Shown: positions 10,010 to 21,625, counted from the stretch's first letter. The stretch: 64,000 nucleotides of DNA from Rhizophagus clarus (GCA_015698045.1 BLAL01000297.1:434001-498000), one strand, 5' to 3'. The notes: generated by a model not told the origin, from the sequence alone. Translations and numbers: made by a program.

Positions 10010-11100
10010 TACTGCTTGCCGTATCCCATCTAATCACGTGTCAATTCGCACAACATAAACGTCTATTTTCCAACACATCTTCCCACTTTTGATCTCGTTG
10101 TATTGTTTTCTTCATCTTTAACAACTAACATTCATTCTTAAAACAATGTTTTTTTTGCCACTCATTTTGGAGTATTTCTTTATAAATAAACTTTTTTATA
10201 TCATATAAAAAATTTTTAAACTTTTCTATTTTGTATTTATACTTTTTTAAACTTATTTTTACATTCCTTTATAAAAAAAAAACTTCTTTGTCTATAAAAC
10301 CAAAAATGAATTTTCCCATTAAAAAAATTTTTTTTTATTTTCTTTTAAACTGTAAAGAAAAAAGAAAAAAACTTTTATAAAATGGTATGTTTTTTATCAA
10401 TAAACTATTTTAAGTACTATAAACTGCGGATGAATAGAATTTATTTTGATTATTAACTTCAGAATAAGGTGAGAGTTGTAGAGAATTAGGAAATAGAGAC
10501 TATAAACTTTACTAATTTTCCTATTTTTTTTTACCCAGAATCTCAAATTCTTTGAATTGTTATACTTTGAAGATTGGGAATGAACTCATGGTAAGGATTA
10601 GGGATCAAATAAATTTAGGAAACATTAGTAACTGAAGACTTTATAACACTCCTTTATTTTCTTCTTATATTTCTCTCTCAGATGGCGTTGGATTTTGGAA
10701 CAGAAAAGTAGGATTGGGAATTCGTCAAACCATTGAAAATAAAAAAAGTAAGCTTCATCATGAAACCTACTTTATTTTATATATTTTCTATTAAGCATTA
10801 ACTAGTGTTTCTTAATTTTTTTTGTAAATCCGAGTTATTGGAATCAACAAAGAAAGTAAGTTTATTGTAAAACTTTATTTGTATTTTTTTATTAAAGAAA
10901 TATTAACTAGTATTTTGCTAATATTTCTTCCTTTTTTATAGATCCGCAAGTTTTGATAGTCTTTGCTGAGATTTATATTTCTTAATAGTGATTGCATAAC
11001 AAATGCCTGAACGATTACTGTGAACTTTCTTTTTTGGTATGTATTCAATTTTCTGTTTCTATGTGTGTAGTAGCTAATTTCTTTGTAATATTTCTTGCAT
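10010..11100 (+). other. Non-coding stretch resembling a decayed or non-coding spliced transcript
   Basis: A CT-rich leader-like segment (about 10080-10145) precedes two similar intron-like blocks, each with GTAAG, TTAACTAG and a T-rich tract (10748-10834 and 10856-10941). They enclose a 21-nt block. ATGs nearby give only very short frames. I cannot assign a protein. Confidence 0.25.
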
Positions 11101-13148
11101 CTCTATCTGTTGTTTGACATTATATAAGTAGATGAAAGCCAACAATCACGTTGATAAGCACATGGGATATAGAAAATTAGATAGATACAGTGTTTTGATA
11201 TGGAAATCAGATAAATATTGCAGGTCTGTGATCATTTTAATTGATTTATTAACTGCAATAAGTTTTTTTTAAAAATGTCCATATATGATGAAAATAAATG
11301 GAAACTGTATCTTTATGAGAATGACAGTCTACGGAAAACATGAAAAATATAAACTAATGAGGAAATTAATACTGGGGACTTAGTTATGAACTATACTCCT
11401 TCCAAGACAATTATGGGGTATGTTGATATTATTAGTGCAGGTTGCAAAATTATTTTTGATTGATACTTTGTTTGATTTCTTTAATCTTAGAAGGTATACC
11501 ATACCACGTGTATCATATGACATATAAGGCATATTTGGCCAAAGATTTGTGAAGTTGTAAAACGACTTGTGTAAAGTCCGGTATGGCGTTTGTAGATATT
11601 ATATTATTATGAAACTGTTTATATGTAAATTGGACTAGCAAAGCAGGTCGGAGAGTGATAGTAATCTAATGTATATCATTAGATAATTCGTTAGTAAGAT
11701 TTAGAATGTATTTATGCAATAATTTAAAATGAAAGCTTTATTTGCAAATTAACAAATAATATTAAATGTAATATTTATTTAAAAAATACATAGACTTTAT
11801 TTGAATTTTAAATAAAAATTCTATATAATTCTATATAAATTTACTTTACATGTAAGATCAGGTTTACGTAAAATCCATGTTGGGTATTTAAAACTATGTA
11901 GAATAGTGTATATAAATTTTACATAGATTTTTCATATAAATCTACATAGAATACAACTCCCGATGAACTGCAGAGTTAACCAGTAAATTATTGTATTCTG
12001 CACTCCCAATAAACCCAAGTATGAAAGTATATACTCTTGATTAATAAGTCAAACAAAATTATAATTCAAATCGAAATTAGAATATGAAATAATTACAGTC
12101 AATAATTAAGCTTAATAAGTTTTAATTAAAATTTTCAATCAACTAGGAATTGGTTATTAATGTGAATGACTTTGTCACCTAATATATTTATTATTATTTT
12201 TTTTTTATTTATAATTGCAAAATAGTTTTTAATTTAAAAAGTCAAAAATTTGATTTTTGTTTTTAATCATATATATTAGTAATAACTTTATTTTCGAAAT
12301 ATTATTTTGAACTCCTGGTATTTTGTTATATTTATTAATAACAACCTATGATAATTTTTTTGAAATTATTCATTTTAAATCGTTTCTATCTACTAGCTAA
12401 TAAATATTTGTATTCATGTAAATTTAAAATTGAGAAATTACCATCCTTCTAAAGACATCCATGTATAATGTATAAAAATATTATTAAATGAATTATTCTA
12501 ATTCAAATAAATTGGAGATTAGGCAACGTTGAATTAAAAAAATTGAATAATTGGAAATTAATGTCTAATGATAATATATTGGAATGAACACATCTGATTT
12601 TGAATACCTATATCTAAACATTTGACCATATCACAAACTATATCTTTTTTCTTTTTTTTTGAAATTTCGAATATCCCAATCCTAAAAGTAGTCTTAGTAT
12701 TAAAAGTGACCTTAATCTGCCTAGGTTTATTTGAGATTATGTTCAATTAATTTTTTATTGTTTAATCAAGTACTACCATATCAAGGCTTTTTGATTTGAA
12801 TAATATGAAGTGGATGAATCCAGGGTAACTATCAAAATGCAACAAATAAATGCAAGAAAATTTGAAAAAATAAAGTATTTAATCTACCTTCTGAGTTCTG
12901 ATTTTATTTATTTAATGGATTAATTATCTATTGTGAACTTATCTGTTATAATTTCAGAAATCTGATAATGGTACTGTATTTGCTACAAATAACTGGTTTA
13001 AGGTTTTAGAACGACTTCACGAAGCTAAAGGATATTCTGAAAAATTGAGAATGTGAAAAATGTATCTGAATATAATGGAATGAATATTCAGTTAGTTCCA
13101 TATGCACAGTAATTGCAGCTTCATATTGATACTTAATTAAGACTCAAT
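11100..13148. other. AT-rich stretch without a recognisable gene
   Basis: Only short random frames are present. Around 11810-11960 a few short repeated motifs built on tacatagatt/aatctacatag form a weak inverted pattern. Nothing else is supportable. Confidence 0.5.
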
Positions 13149-13392
13149 CAGTGTATGAAATTCAGGTTAAATTCTTGTTGCGCAATGCGCAAAAAAAATA
13201 TCATGTGCAATTTGCGCAATAATAAATCCAATTTGCGCACATATATACTATTTTTTTTTTTTTTTTAATAAAATACTAATAAAATCCTAAAATTAAAGGT
13301 TGCGCAATGCGCAAGTTAGTATCACAAATAATTTGCGAAAATCAAAAGTTAACTTACGCTCCGCAAATTCCGCAAATAGATTTCATACACTG
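13149..13392. mobile_element. hAT-type MITE, 244 bp, with 8-bp target-site duplication
   Basis: The terminal inverted repeat CAGTGTATGAAAT is perfect over 13 bp at both ends. The element is flanked on both sides by the identical octamer GACTCAAT (13141-13148 and 13393-13400). CAGTG-type ends with an 8-bp TSD are the hallmark of hAT transposons. The interior has no ORF and carries repeated TTGCGCAATGCGCAA-like near-palindromes. Its ends begin CAGTG, as do those of the larger hAT element at 27553-30770, so a related transposase could mobilise it. Confidence 0.9.
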
Positions 13393-13886
13393 GACTCAAT
13401 TATTGTTACATATTAATTTGTATGATAACAATATTTTTACAAGTATTTCAGAAACAGTTAATGGAAAAATAACTTTTTAAGAAAAAATTTCAACCAATGA
13501 AATTTGTTTATTAGTTAAATGTTTGAACTTATCACATAATAAATGCGGAGCATATTTATTGGTCAATTATAAAAAAATTAAAATAAGATTTTTATTGGAC
13601 TCATCCAGGATATGGTAACAATTTTTTTATTTGTGTCGACTTAGTTAAAAAAAAAAAGAAATTATTTAAATTACAAATTAAAAAAACTTGTAAAATATTC
13701 TACTGATCTAATCTTAGCAGTTAGTATTTAGATCATTCTAAAAAAAATAAAATAAAAATAATTTCTGTTAAATGTAATACATAAGTAAAATAATAACCCA
13801 GTAATTTTCATTTGCCTAAATAAACATAAATAAATTAATCAATTTATATAGATAATTTTAAAATTTATTATTAATTTTTGCTTATA

Positions 13887-15919
13887 TTACGTACCTAATG
13901 CCTTTATGTCATCAATTAAACAATCCAAACATTCACTTTCAAGAACTTCATTTAACTTTTTACTAGTATAATCAAATAGGCGACTTGTGTAGCATGCTTG
14001 TGGATGTGGTTCAACAGTAAGATTATTATGTACAATTGGCGCATTAATAAATTCCATAATGTCATCACTAATTCCATCATCATCACTAATTTCATCATCA
14101 TCATTAATTTTATCTCCATCATCATTAATTTTACTACCATCATCATTAATTTCATCACCATCATCATTAATTTTATTACCATCATCATTAATTTTATTAC
14201 CATCATCATTAATTTTATCATTATCATCATTATTAATTTCATTATCATCATCATCACTCATTTCATTATCATCATTATCATCATTATCACTCATTTCATC
14301 ATCGTTATAATCACTCATTTCATCATTAACATTCATTTTATTACCATCATCATTAATTTTATCATTATCATCATTATTGTTAATTTCATCACTCATTTCA
14401 TTGTCATCATTATCATCATTATCACTCATTTCATCATCATCATAATCACTCATTTCATCATCATCATAATCACTCATTTCATCATCATCATAATCACTCA
14501 TTTCATCATCGTTATAATCACTCATTTCATCATTAACATCGTTATCACTCATTTTATCATCATTATCATCATTCATTTTATTACCATCATCATTAATTTT
14601 ATCATTATCATCATTATTGTTAATTTTATCATCATTATCATCACTCATTTTATCATCATTATCATCATTATCACTCATTTCATCATTAACATCGTTATCA
14701 CTCATTTTATCATCATTATCATCATTCATTTTATTACCATCATAATTAATTTCATCATTATCATTAACTTTATTATCATCATCATCACTTGTTTCATCAT
14801 CATCATAATCACTCATTTTATCATTATCATCACTAATTTTATTATCATTAACTTCATTATCATTAATTTCATTATCACTAACTTCATCATCATCATCACT
14901 ACTAGTATAACTAAGATTATTATCACTAACTTCATCACTAATTTCATCATCCCTAGTTTCATCATCACTAGTTTCATTATTATAAGGACGGAAAATCCAG
15001 CCTGCAATAGTATCTCTTACTTCTGATGCAGTTGGCCTTTTTGATGGATTTTCATTCCAACATCTTTTCATCAAATATATGTAACATTGTGGAGTATTTT
15101 CAATAATTTCAGGTCGTTCACCTTTGCAAATACTCATAGCGAGTTGAAGATCATGTGATCTATTATTAAATGGAGGAACTCCAGATGTAATTTCCCACAT
15201 AATCATGGAAAAACTATATATATCACTAGCTGGAGTATATGGCTTGCCTCTTAAAACTTCAGGTGCCATAAATGGAGCAACACCATAAAGACTATCTTTT
15301 TTCAAAGAAGATTTTACAGGTCGACATAATCCTAAGTCACTGATAAAAACTTGGTCTTTATCATGATTTAAAATATTGCCATCATGAAAATCACAATGAA
15401 TAAGATTTTGTTCATGTATTTCATTAAGGGCAGAAATAATTCCATATAACATGAATAATCTTTGATTCCAACTATATCCGATTAATTTTGTTAAATTCCC
15501 TCTTAAATTACCATTATTTGCATAATCCATCACTACCATATAATTTGAAGTATCTGGATTTTTTGTGAAGCCATGCAAATTAATAATCCTAATTGAATTT
15601 ATACATTTTTCATGATAATTCCACTACAAAAAAAATTGAAATACGATATATTAGTATATATGATTCATAATAAAATTAAAAATAAATCACATATCATTAT
15701 ACTTCATTTAAAAATTCATCTAAATTTTCGTTTAAATTATCGAGACATTTAAAAGCTACTTCAATATTTTCATTTTTTGATAACCAAATGGCCTTGTATA
15801 TAATACCAAATCCTCCTTTATTAAGATACTCAACATCCTTAAATTGACTATAAGGAATCCATTTTAATCCTTTTTCAAGAATAAATTTATCTAAAATTTC
15901 ATTTTCACTTTTTCCAAAT
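13887..15919 (-). CDS. Kinase gene 1, core exons: tyrosine-kinase-like protein kinase with a long acidic Asp/Asn repeat insert
   Basis: Two exons, 15919-15703 and 15623-13887, are joined by a 79-bp GT-AG intron. The N-lobe shows a glycine loop (NKGGFGIIYKAIW) and the ATP lysine (VAFKCL). The C-lobe shows IHCDFHDGNIL (catalytic loop), ISDLGLC (DFG equivalent), MAPEVLRGKPYTPASDIYSFS, and CWNENPSKRPTA. The family is the large Rhizophagus tyrosine-kinase-like expansion that phosphorylates Ser/Thr/Tyr. After the kinase domain comes a roughly 300-residue low-complexity segment of MSDNDD/KINDDG repeats. A conserved tail follows (HPQACYTSRLFDYTSKKLNEVLESECLDCLIDD). The 5' boundary is an AG acceptor entered in phase 2, so the true start lies upstream in the microexon array and leader exons. 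The final GGTACG could also be a splice donor (kinase 2 has GGTATG there), so the extreme C-terminus is uncertain. Confidence 0.88.
14065..14985 (-). repeat. Trinucleotide-based acidic repeat inside the kinase 1 coding region
   Basis: On the minus strand GAT/AAT/ATG/AGT codons repeat as degenerate modules of about 7-17 residues (MSDYDDDE, MSDNDDNDD, KINDDGNK). Mirror frames on the other strand are open only because of this repeat. Kinase 2 has a direct join here with no insert, so the expansion is specific to kinase 1. Confidence 0.9.
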
Positions 15920-18900
15920 CTACATATAATTTAAATAATTGAAATATATTAAAATTTGTATTAAAATTCGAAATTAAGAAATCAAAGAAAACTAATATGA
16001 TGACTTACTCTAAAATTTAAATTATATTATAAGTAGATAAATATGAATTTTTAGTTTTACATAATTATAATTTATAATATATTATATATCTATATTTTAT
16101 AACTTACCAACTAAAGCATTAATAATTTTTTTAATAAGGATTAAATTTGATTAATTAAATTATAAGTAAATATTATTATAAATAATAACTTACAAGAATC
16201 TAAAGTAATTATCAAATAATTTTTAAATAAAGAATTTAATTAGTTTAAATTGTATATAATTATTAAATATAAATATGCAATAATAGAATTATATGACTTA
16301 CAATCTAAAATAAATTACCAAATAATTTTTAAATAAAAAATTTAGTTAATTTAAATTATATGTAAATATTATATAAATATGTAATAATAGAATTAAATAA
16401 ATAACTTACAAGCTATATTATTAAATAATTTTGAATTTAATTAATTTAAATTATATGTAAATATTATATAAATATGTAATAACAGATTAAATAAATAACT
16501 TACATCCTATATTATAAATAATTTTTTAAATAAAGAATTTTAGTTAGTTTAAATTATATATAATAGAATTAAATAAATAACTAGGACCCAGAAATATACA
16601 TAAAATGGTCAGGTTTGAGTTTGCATACAATGAACCATAAAAACCATGTAGATCTTTCCTTTTGTAAATAATTTTAAATAGTGCTAATCAAAGATTTATT
16701 TCTTAATTTAGAAATTAACTAGCACTATCATAATTCCGGCCCTGAAAAAATGCATACAGCTCATATAAAAAATTTTTTCGCCACCTGACTCCTATATATA
16801 TATTTCTGGGTCCTAAATAACTTACTCTCTATATTATTAAATAATTTTTAAATAAAAAATTTAGTAATTAGTTTAAATTATATATAAATATTATATAATA
16901 GAATTAAATAAATAATTTACTTTCTATATTATTATTAAATAATTTATAATTAAAGAATTTAGTTAGTTTAAATAATATGTAAATATCATATAATAATAGG
17001 ATTAAATAACTTATAACTTACTATCTAAAATAAGTTACCAAGAAATTTTTTAAATAAAGAATTTAATTAGCTTAAATTATATATAATTATTATATATAAA
17101 TATGTAATAATAACTTACAATCTAAATAAATATCAAATAATTTTTTAAATAAAAAATTTAGTAGTTAATTTAAATTATAAATATATAATAATAAAATGAA
17201 ATAAATAACTTACTTCCTATTATTAAATAATTTTTTAAATAATTTAGTATGTAAATATTATAAATAAATAATAATAAAATTAAATAAATAATTTACCTCC
17301 TATATTATTAAATAATTTTTTAAATAATATATTATATAAATATTATATAAATATATAATAATAAAATTTAAATGAATAACTTACCCCCTATATTATTAAA
17401 TAATTTTTTAAATAATTTAGTATATAAATACTATATAAATATATAATAAAAAATTAAATAAATACTTACATCCTATATTATTAAATAATTTTTCAAATAA
17501 AGAATTTAGTTAATTTAAATTATATGTAAATATTGTATAATTATGTAAAAATAGAATTAAATAAATTACTTCCTATATTAATAAATAATTTTAAACAAAA
17601 AGTTTAGTTTAAATTATATTATAAATAGTATGTAATAATAAAATTAAATAAATAACTTACTCTCTATATTATTAATAATTTTTAAATAAATTTAATTAAT
17701 TTAAATTATATATGCAATAATAGAATAAAATAAACAACTTACGAGCTATATTATTAAATAATTTTAAATAAAGAATTAAGTTTAAATAATATGTAAACAT
17801 TATATAAATATGTAACAATAAAATTAAAGACTTACCATCTAAAATAAATTTATTATCAAACAATTTTATTTAATTAATTTAAATTTATATAAATATTATA
17901 TAAATAAGTAATAATAGAATTGAATAAATAACTTACATCCTATATTATTAAATAATATAAAAAAATTAATTAGTTTAAATTATATGTAAATATTATATAA
18001 TAATAGAATTAGATAAATAACTTACTTCCTATATTAAATAATTTCAAATAAAGAATCTAGTTAGTTTAAATTATATTATGTAAATATTATATATATAATA
18101 ATAGAATTAAATAAATAATTACTTCCTATATTATTATTAAATGATTTTTTCAATAAGAATTTGATTAGTTTAAACTTTAAATTGTATGCTGACATTATAT
18201 AAAAATAAATATATAAATAAAGAATTAAATAACTTATACTTACCATCTAAATAAATTACAAAATAATTTTTAAAAGAATTTAGTAGTTAGTTTAAACTAT
18301 ATAAAAATATTACATAAATATGTAACTTACTCCCTATATTAATAAATAATTTTTTAAATAAAGAAATTAATTAGTTTAAATTATTTGTAAATATCATTAT
18401 ATAATATACAATAATAAAATATAACTTACAATCTTAAAATAAATTACCAAATAATTTTTTTATAGTTAATTTAGATTATATATAAATATTATATAAATAT
18501 ACAATAATAAATTATATCTTACAATCTAAAATAAATTTGCAAAATAATTTTTAAATAAAAAATTTAATTAGTTTAGATTAGATAAATATTAAATAAATAT
18601 GATAAATATGATGTAATAATAGAATTAAATAAATAACTTATAACTTACCATCTAAAATAAATTACAAATAATTTTTTTAATAAAGAATTTAGTTAATTCA
18701 AATTATAATCATATAAATATGTAATAATAGAATTAAATAGTAAATAACTTATATTACCATCTAAAATAAATTACAAATAATTTTTTTAATAAAGAATTTG
18801 GTTAGTTAATCTATATAAATATTTAATAATAAAATTAAATAAATAACTTACTTCCTATATTTTAATGAATATATTTCAGTTAGTTAAATCAAAATTATAT

Positions 18901-19771
18901 ATGAATACCATGTATAAATACTATGTAACAATAGAATTAAATAACTTACCATCTAAAATAAATTACCAAATAATTTTTATATAAATAAATATTATATGAA
19001 TATGTAATAATGGAGTTAAATAAATAACTTTTAACTTACCATCTAAAATAAATTATCGAATATTTTTTTTTATAAGAAGAATAGTTAGTTTAAATTATAA
19101 TATGTAAATATGTAATAATAGAATTAAATAACTTACAGGCTATATTATTAATTATTTCTAAAAATATAAAGAATTTAATTAGTTTAAATTATATGAAATA
19201 TTATATAAATATGTAATAATGGAATTAAATAGATAACTTATAACTTACCAACTAAAGTAAATTTTTTATATATAAAATTAGTTAATTAAATCATATAAAT
19301 AACGAATATAAATAGCATATAACTTACACCCTGTAGTATTATTTATTAATTAATTAGATGCAAATAATATTACAAAAGTTATATATCGTAAATTAAATAT
19401 CAACTTACAATCTAATCATGCATTTAACGTTGAATAAAGATTAGTTTGAATTACATGTGAATATAGTATAATTAAATATTACAACTTACCATCTATAATA
19501 TAATTAATTGTTAAATGGTTATTTAAAACAAAGAATTTAGTTAATTGAATAGTATATATAAATAGCTGATAACTTACCAACTACATATTATTAATTATTA
19601 AAGTTATATAGAATAACAAAAATTAAAAAATTATTACGTAAATTATAAGAATTATAAGTTAATCCATTAACTTACTTGCTAAATTATTTAAATTGCATTT
19701 GAATATTTATAAAGTGTAATAATATTTAATTTACAAATAATTTATTAATAATTAAATTTAGTGTATTTTAC
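15920..19771 (-). repeat. Tandem array of intron-like units separated by 3-nt microexons (kinase 1)
   Basis: Read on the minus strand, the array is a chain of units with a donor (mostly GTAAGT, some GTAAAT or GTAATT), usually a CTAAC-like branch site, and an acceptor TTTTAG or ATATAG. After each acceptor exactly three bases precede the next donor. I count 35 such triplets plus one hexamer (16194-16199, ATTCTT) and one single base (16009, A) next to the kinase exon. In order from the 5' side the first triplets are CAA, TTG, ATG, ATT, GGT. All are phase 1, and the spliced frame has no stop. It gives a 38-residue linker beginning AIDDW and ending YYSFE. Units are 60-120 bp and diverged from one another. 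One contains a MITE. The alternative reading, a satellite with fortuitous splice motifs, does not explain the phase consistency or the conservation with kinase 2. Confidence 0.75.
16583..16814. mobile_element. 232-bp MITE with 8-bp target-site duplication inside a kinase 1 array intron
   Basis: The ends match as AGGACCCAGAAATATA inverted repeats (16 bp perfect, weaker similarity further in). They are flanked by AAATAACT at 16575-16582 and 16815-16822. An internal hairpin (tagtgctaa..actagcacta) is present and there is no ORF. The 8-bp TSD suggests a hAT-like mobiliser. It sits about 11 bases downstream of a donor on the minus strand, lengthening one array intron to about 320 bp without touching the splice motifs. 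Confidence 0.88.
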
Positions 19772-19907
19772 CTTTAGATTTCTCAATATCACTTGAAACT
19801 AATTTTATTATATTAGTGATTTTGATTTAAAAATTTTTGAATAATTCTAACTTTCTATTAAATAATCATGCTGTATGCCTTTTACCTTTATTATTAATGG
19901 AAGCCAT
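19772..19907 (-). CDS. Kinase gene 1 leader exons (start codon exon plus 27-nt exon)
   Basis: Exon 1 (19907-19886) starts at ATG and reads MASINNK, ending in phase 1 at AAAG|GTAAAA. The next exon is 27 nt (19798-19772) between TTAG and GTAAAA, encoding VSSDIEKSK with the bordering base, again phase 1 to phase 1. Joined to the microexon array and the kinase exons, the total is 2115 nt, an exact 705 codons including the stop. The equivalent exons exist in kinase 2. The role of this short polar N-terminus is unknown. Confidence 0.6.
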
Positions 19908-19992
19908 TATCGGTTATATAATTATCAAATTTCTTCTTAAAAAGAGCTTTTTTTATTATTAAATGCCCATTAATGAATATTTATGCAAAAAA

Positions 19993-20012
19993 TGCAACTA
20001 TGTTGATCAGTT
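19993..20012 (-). promoter_or_regulatory. 20-bp upstream motif shared by both kinase genes
   Basis: The motif tgcaactatgttgatcagtt is identical upstream of kinase 1 (about 90 bp before the ATG) and kinase 2 (47653-47672). It lies in a flank whose other sequence has diverged. It is a candidate core promoter or 5'UTR element; no experimental evidence is visible. Confidence 0.4.
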
Positions 20013-20028
20013 AATCGCAATAGAGGTT

Positions 20029-21135
20029 AGACCCGGTAGGTAGCAAGTGCGTAACGTAAAGTGGCAAAATTACATAATTACGTTACACACTTACACCCCT
20101 TTAAATAAAGGCACAGAATGTAAGATGAAATTTTTTTACCTTACATTCTTCTTAATTTTGTCACGTGATCTGTATGACAGCAAATGTTTTACCTTAAAAA
20201 AATAAATAAAATAATTTATAATTTATTTTAAATAAAATTTTTGATCACATTTATTTATAAATCAATATTTTACATTTATTAAAATAAAATCAATTTTAAC
20301 AAACAAATAAACATTATTTTAATGAAATAGTTTCAAATACACATAAAAACACTAATTATTTTATAAATATTCAAAACTAACCATAATGAAAATTAATATC
20401 TAAATTTCCAAGGCCTATTTAATTTTTTAAAAAAAAGTGCTAAAAATATGTCATAAAGTGTAAAAACAAACATCAATTTTATTAGAACAGTTTTAATATT
20501 AATAATAATAACAATACTTTATATGAAATCACTTTTAAATGGTCCCATACCTGCTGAACAACTTCATTTAAACTTCTTGAGTTTATTTCATTTAGCAAGA
20601 CACTGAAATTACGCTGTAAAATTGAAAAATAAATGTAATACAGTTTTTCTTAAAATAAAGACATCTATTTTTTCACAAGTATTTAAACAATATTAATAAA
20701 ATTAATACATGCATATTTTCACTTATTAAATGATTTATTAGTCACCAAGTCTTGTTTACTTAACTGAAGTGTTAAAATTAATATTAAATTTATAAAAAAC
20801 GCGTTCATTGTAAATAAAAATAGGTCACAGCATAATAACAACATTCCACGCTCAAGCTCTTTAAAATATTGAACTTTTTTATTATTTGACAGATTTTTAA
20901 AAAAATAGAAGAGTTCGTGGAAGAAATAATTTTTTTGTGATGGTAACAATAACAAATAAAAGCTGATCGCACCACAAGAACTGTACAAATCACGTGACAT
21001 TTATAAGTAAGTAACGTAAGATGGAAAAAATTTTCACTTTACGTTACGTACCTTATATTATTATAGTAAGCACGTAAATCAACATGTGATTTTATGATAC
21101 TTTACGTTACTCACTTTCTATATACTACCCACACA
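20029..21135. mobile_element. Putative ~1.1-kb non-autonomous element with inverted GTAACGTAAAGT-rich ends
   Basis: The left end (about 20029-20190) and the right end (about 20990-21135) are imperfect inverted copies. They share GTAACGTAAAGT, TTACGTTAC and TCACGTGA blocks in mirrored order. The interior is AT-rich and carries only a 93-aa minus frame of doubtful value (20719-21000). I could not find a convincing target-site duplication, so the exact ends are uncertain. Confidence 0.45.
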
Positions 21136-21169
21136 CCTCCGTACAGTTTGTAAAAATAAAAAAAAAACA

Positions 21170-21625
21170 CTCTTCTAAATCACAAACTAATGCTGAACGT
21201 TTAATATGAACAAGCAGGGTGTCAAGCGCCCTTCTGGCAAGTCACGATCCCGATCGGAACAATCACGTCAGTGATAACGAGTCCTGGATCCCTAACTATT
21301 TTCCATTTTTTTACTTTTTTTAGGATTAGGCGGCCATGCAAGTCGGGTAAAATCAATTTTTTTATTTAGTGAATAATTACTTTTTCTCCTTCCCTCAGTT
21401 TTGTATAGTAGTCCGAAGTGTAATGGTGTTTATCGACTAACCTCCACAAGCACGTCTTCCACTTTTAATTTTATATCTGGAAGCCCATGGTTTTGCCTAG
21501 TGTTGAATGTTTGTTGTAGTACCTATTTTCGATTTCTTTACATTTTATGTTTTGATTTCAAATGTTGTACTGTTTTCGTATTACAATAATAAATGGGTTT
21601 CTTTCATAAAAAAAAAAAAAAATTC
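21170..21625 (+). other. Possible small polyadenylated transcription unit or retroposed sequence
   Basis: A short ATG frame near 21209 reads MNKQGVKRPSGKSRSRSEQS, then two residues and TGA. It is followed by splice-like TTTTAG/GTAAAA signals near 21322-21352. An AATAAA lies at 21588-21593, 15 bases before a 15-A run (21608-21622). The A-run right after a polyadenylation signal looks like an integrated poly(A) tail. The product is unknown, and the short basic/serine-rich peptide may not be translated. Confidence 0.3.

Noticed and set aside
12558..12746. 62-aa minus frame
   Set aside because: It lacks coding character, has no recognisable motif, and lies in uniformly AT-rich DNA.
13998..15026. 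Long plus-strand frames of Ile/Thr/Phe repeats opposite kinase 1
   Set aside because: They are mirror frames of the trinucleotide repeat that encodes the acidic kinase tail on the minus strand. They contain only low-complexity residues.
15920..19771. Reading the array as a single giant intron
   Set aside because: Direct joining of the 27-nt leader exon (phase 1) to the kinase exon (phase 2) would break the frame. At least the 1-nt exon must be included. Not excluded if translation begins elsewhere.
20719..21000. 93-aa minus frame inside the putative element
   Set aside because: It is Leu/Phe/Tyr-rich from AT bias, another frame overlaps it, and no family is recognised. It is mentioned only within the element entry.
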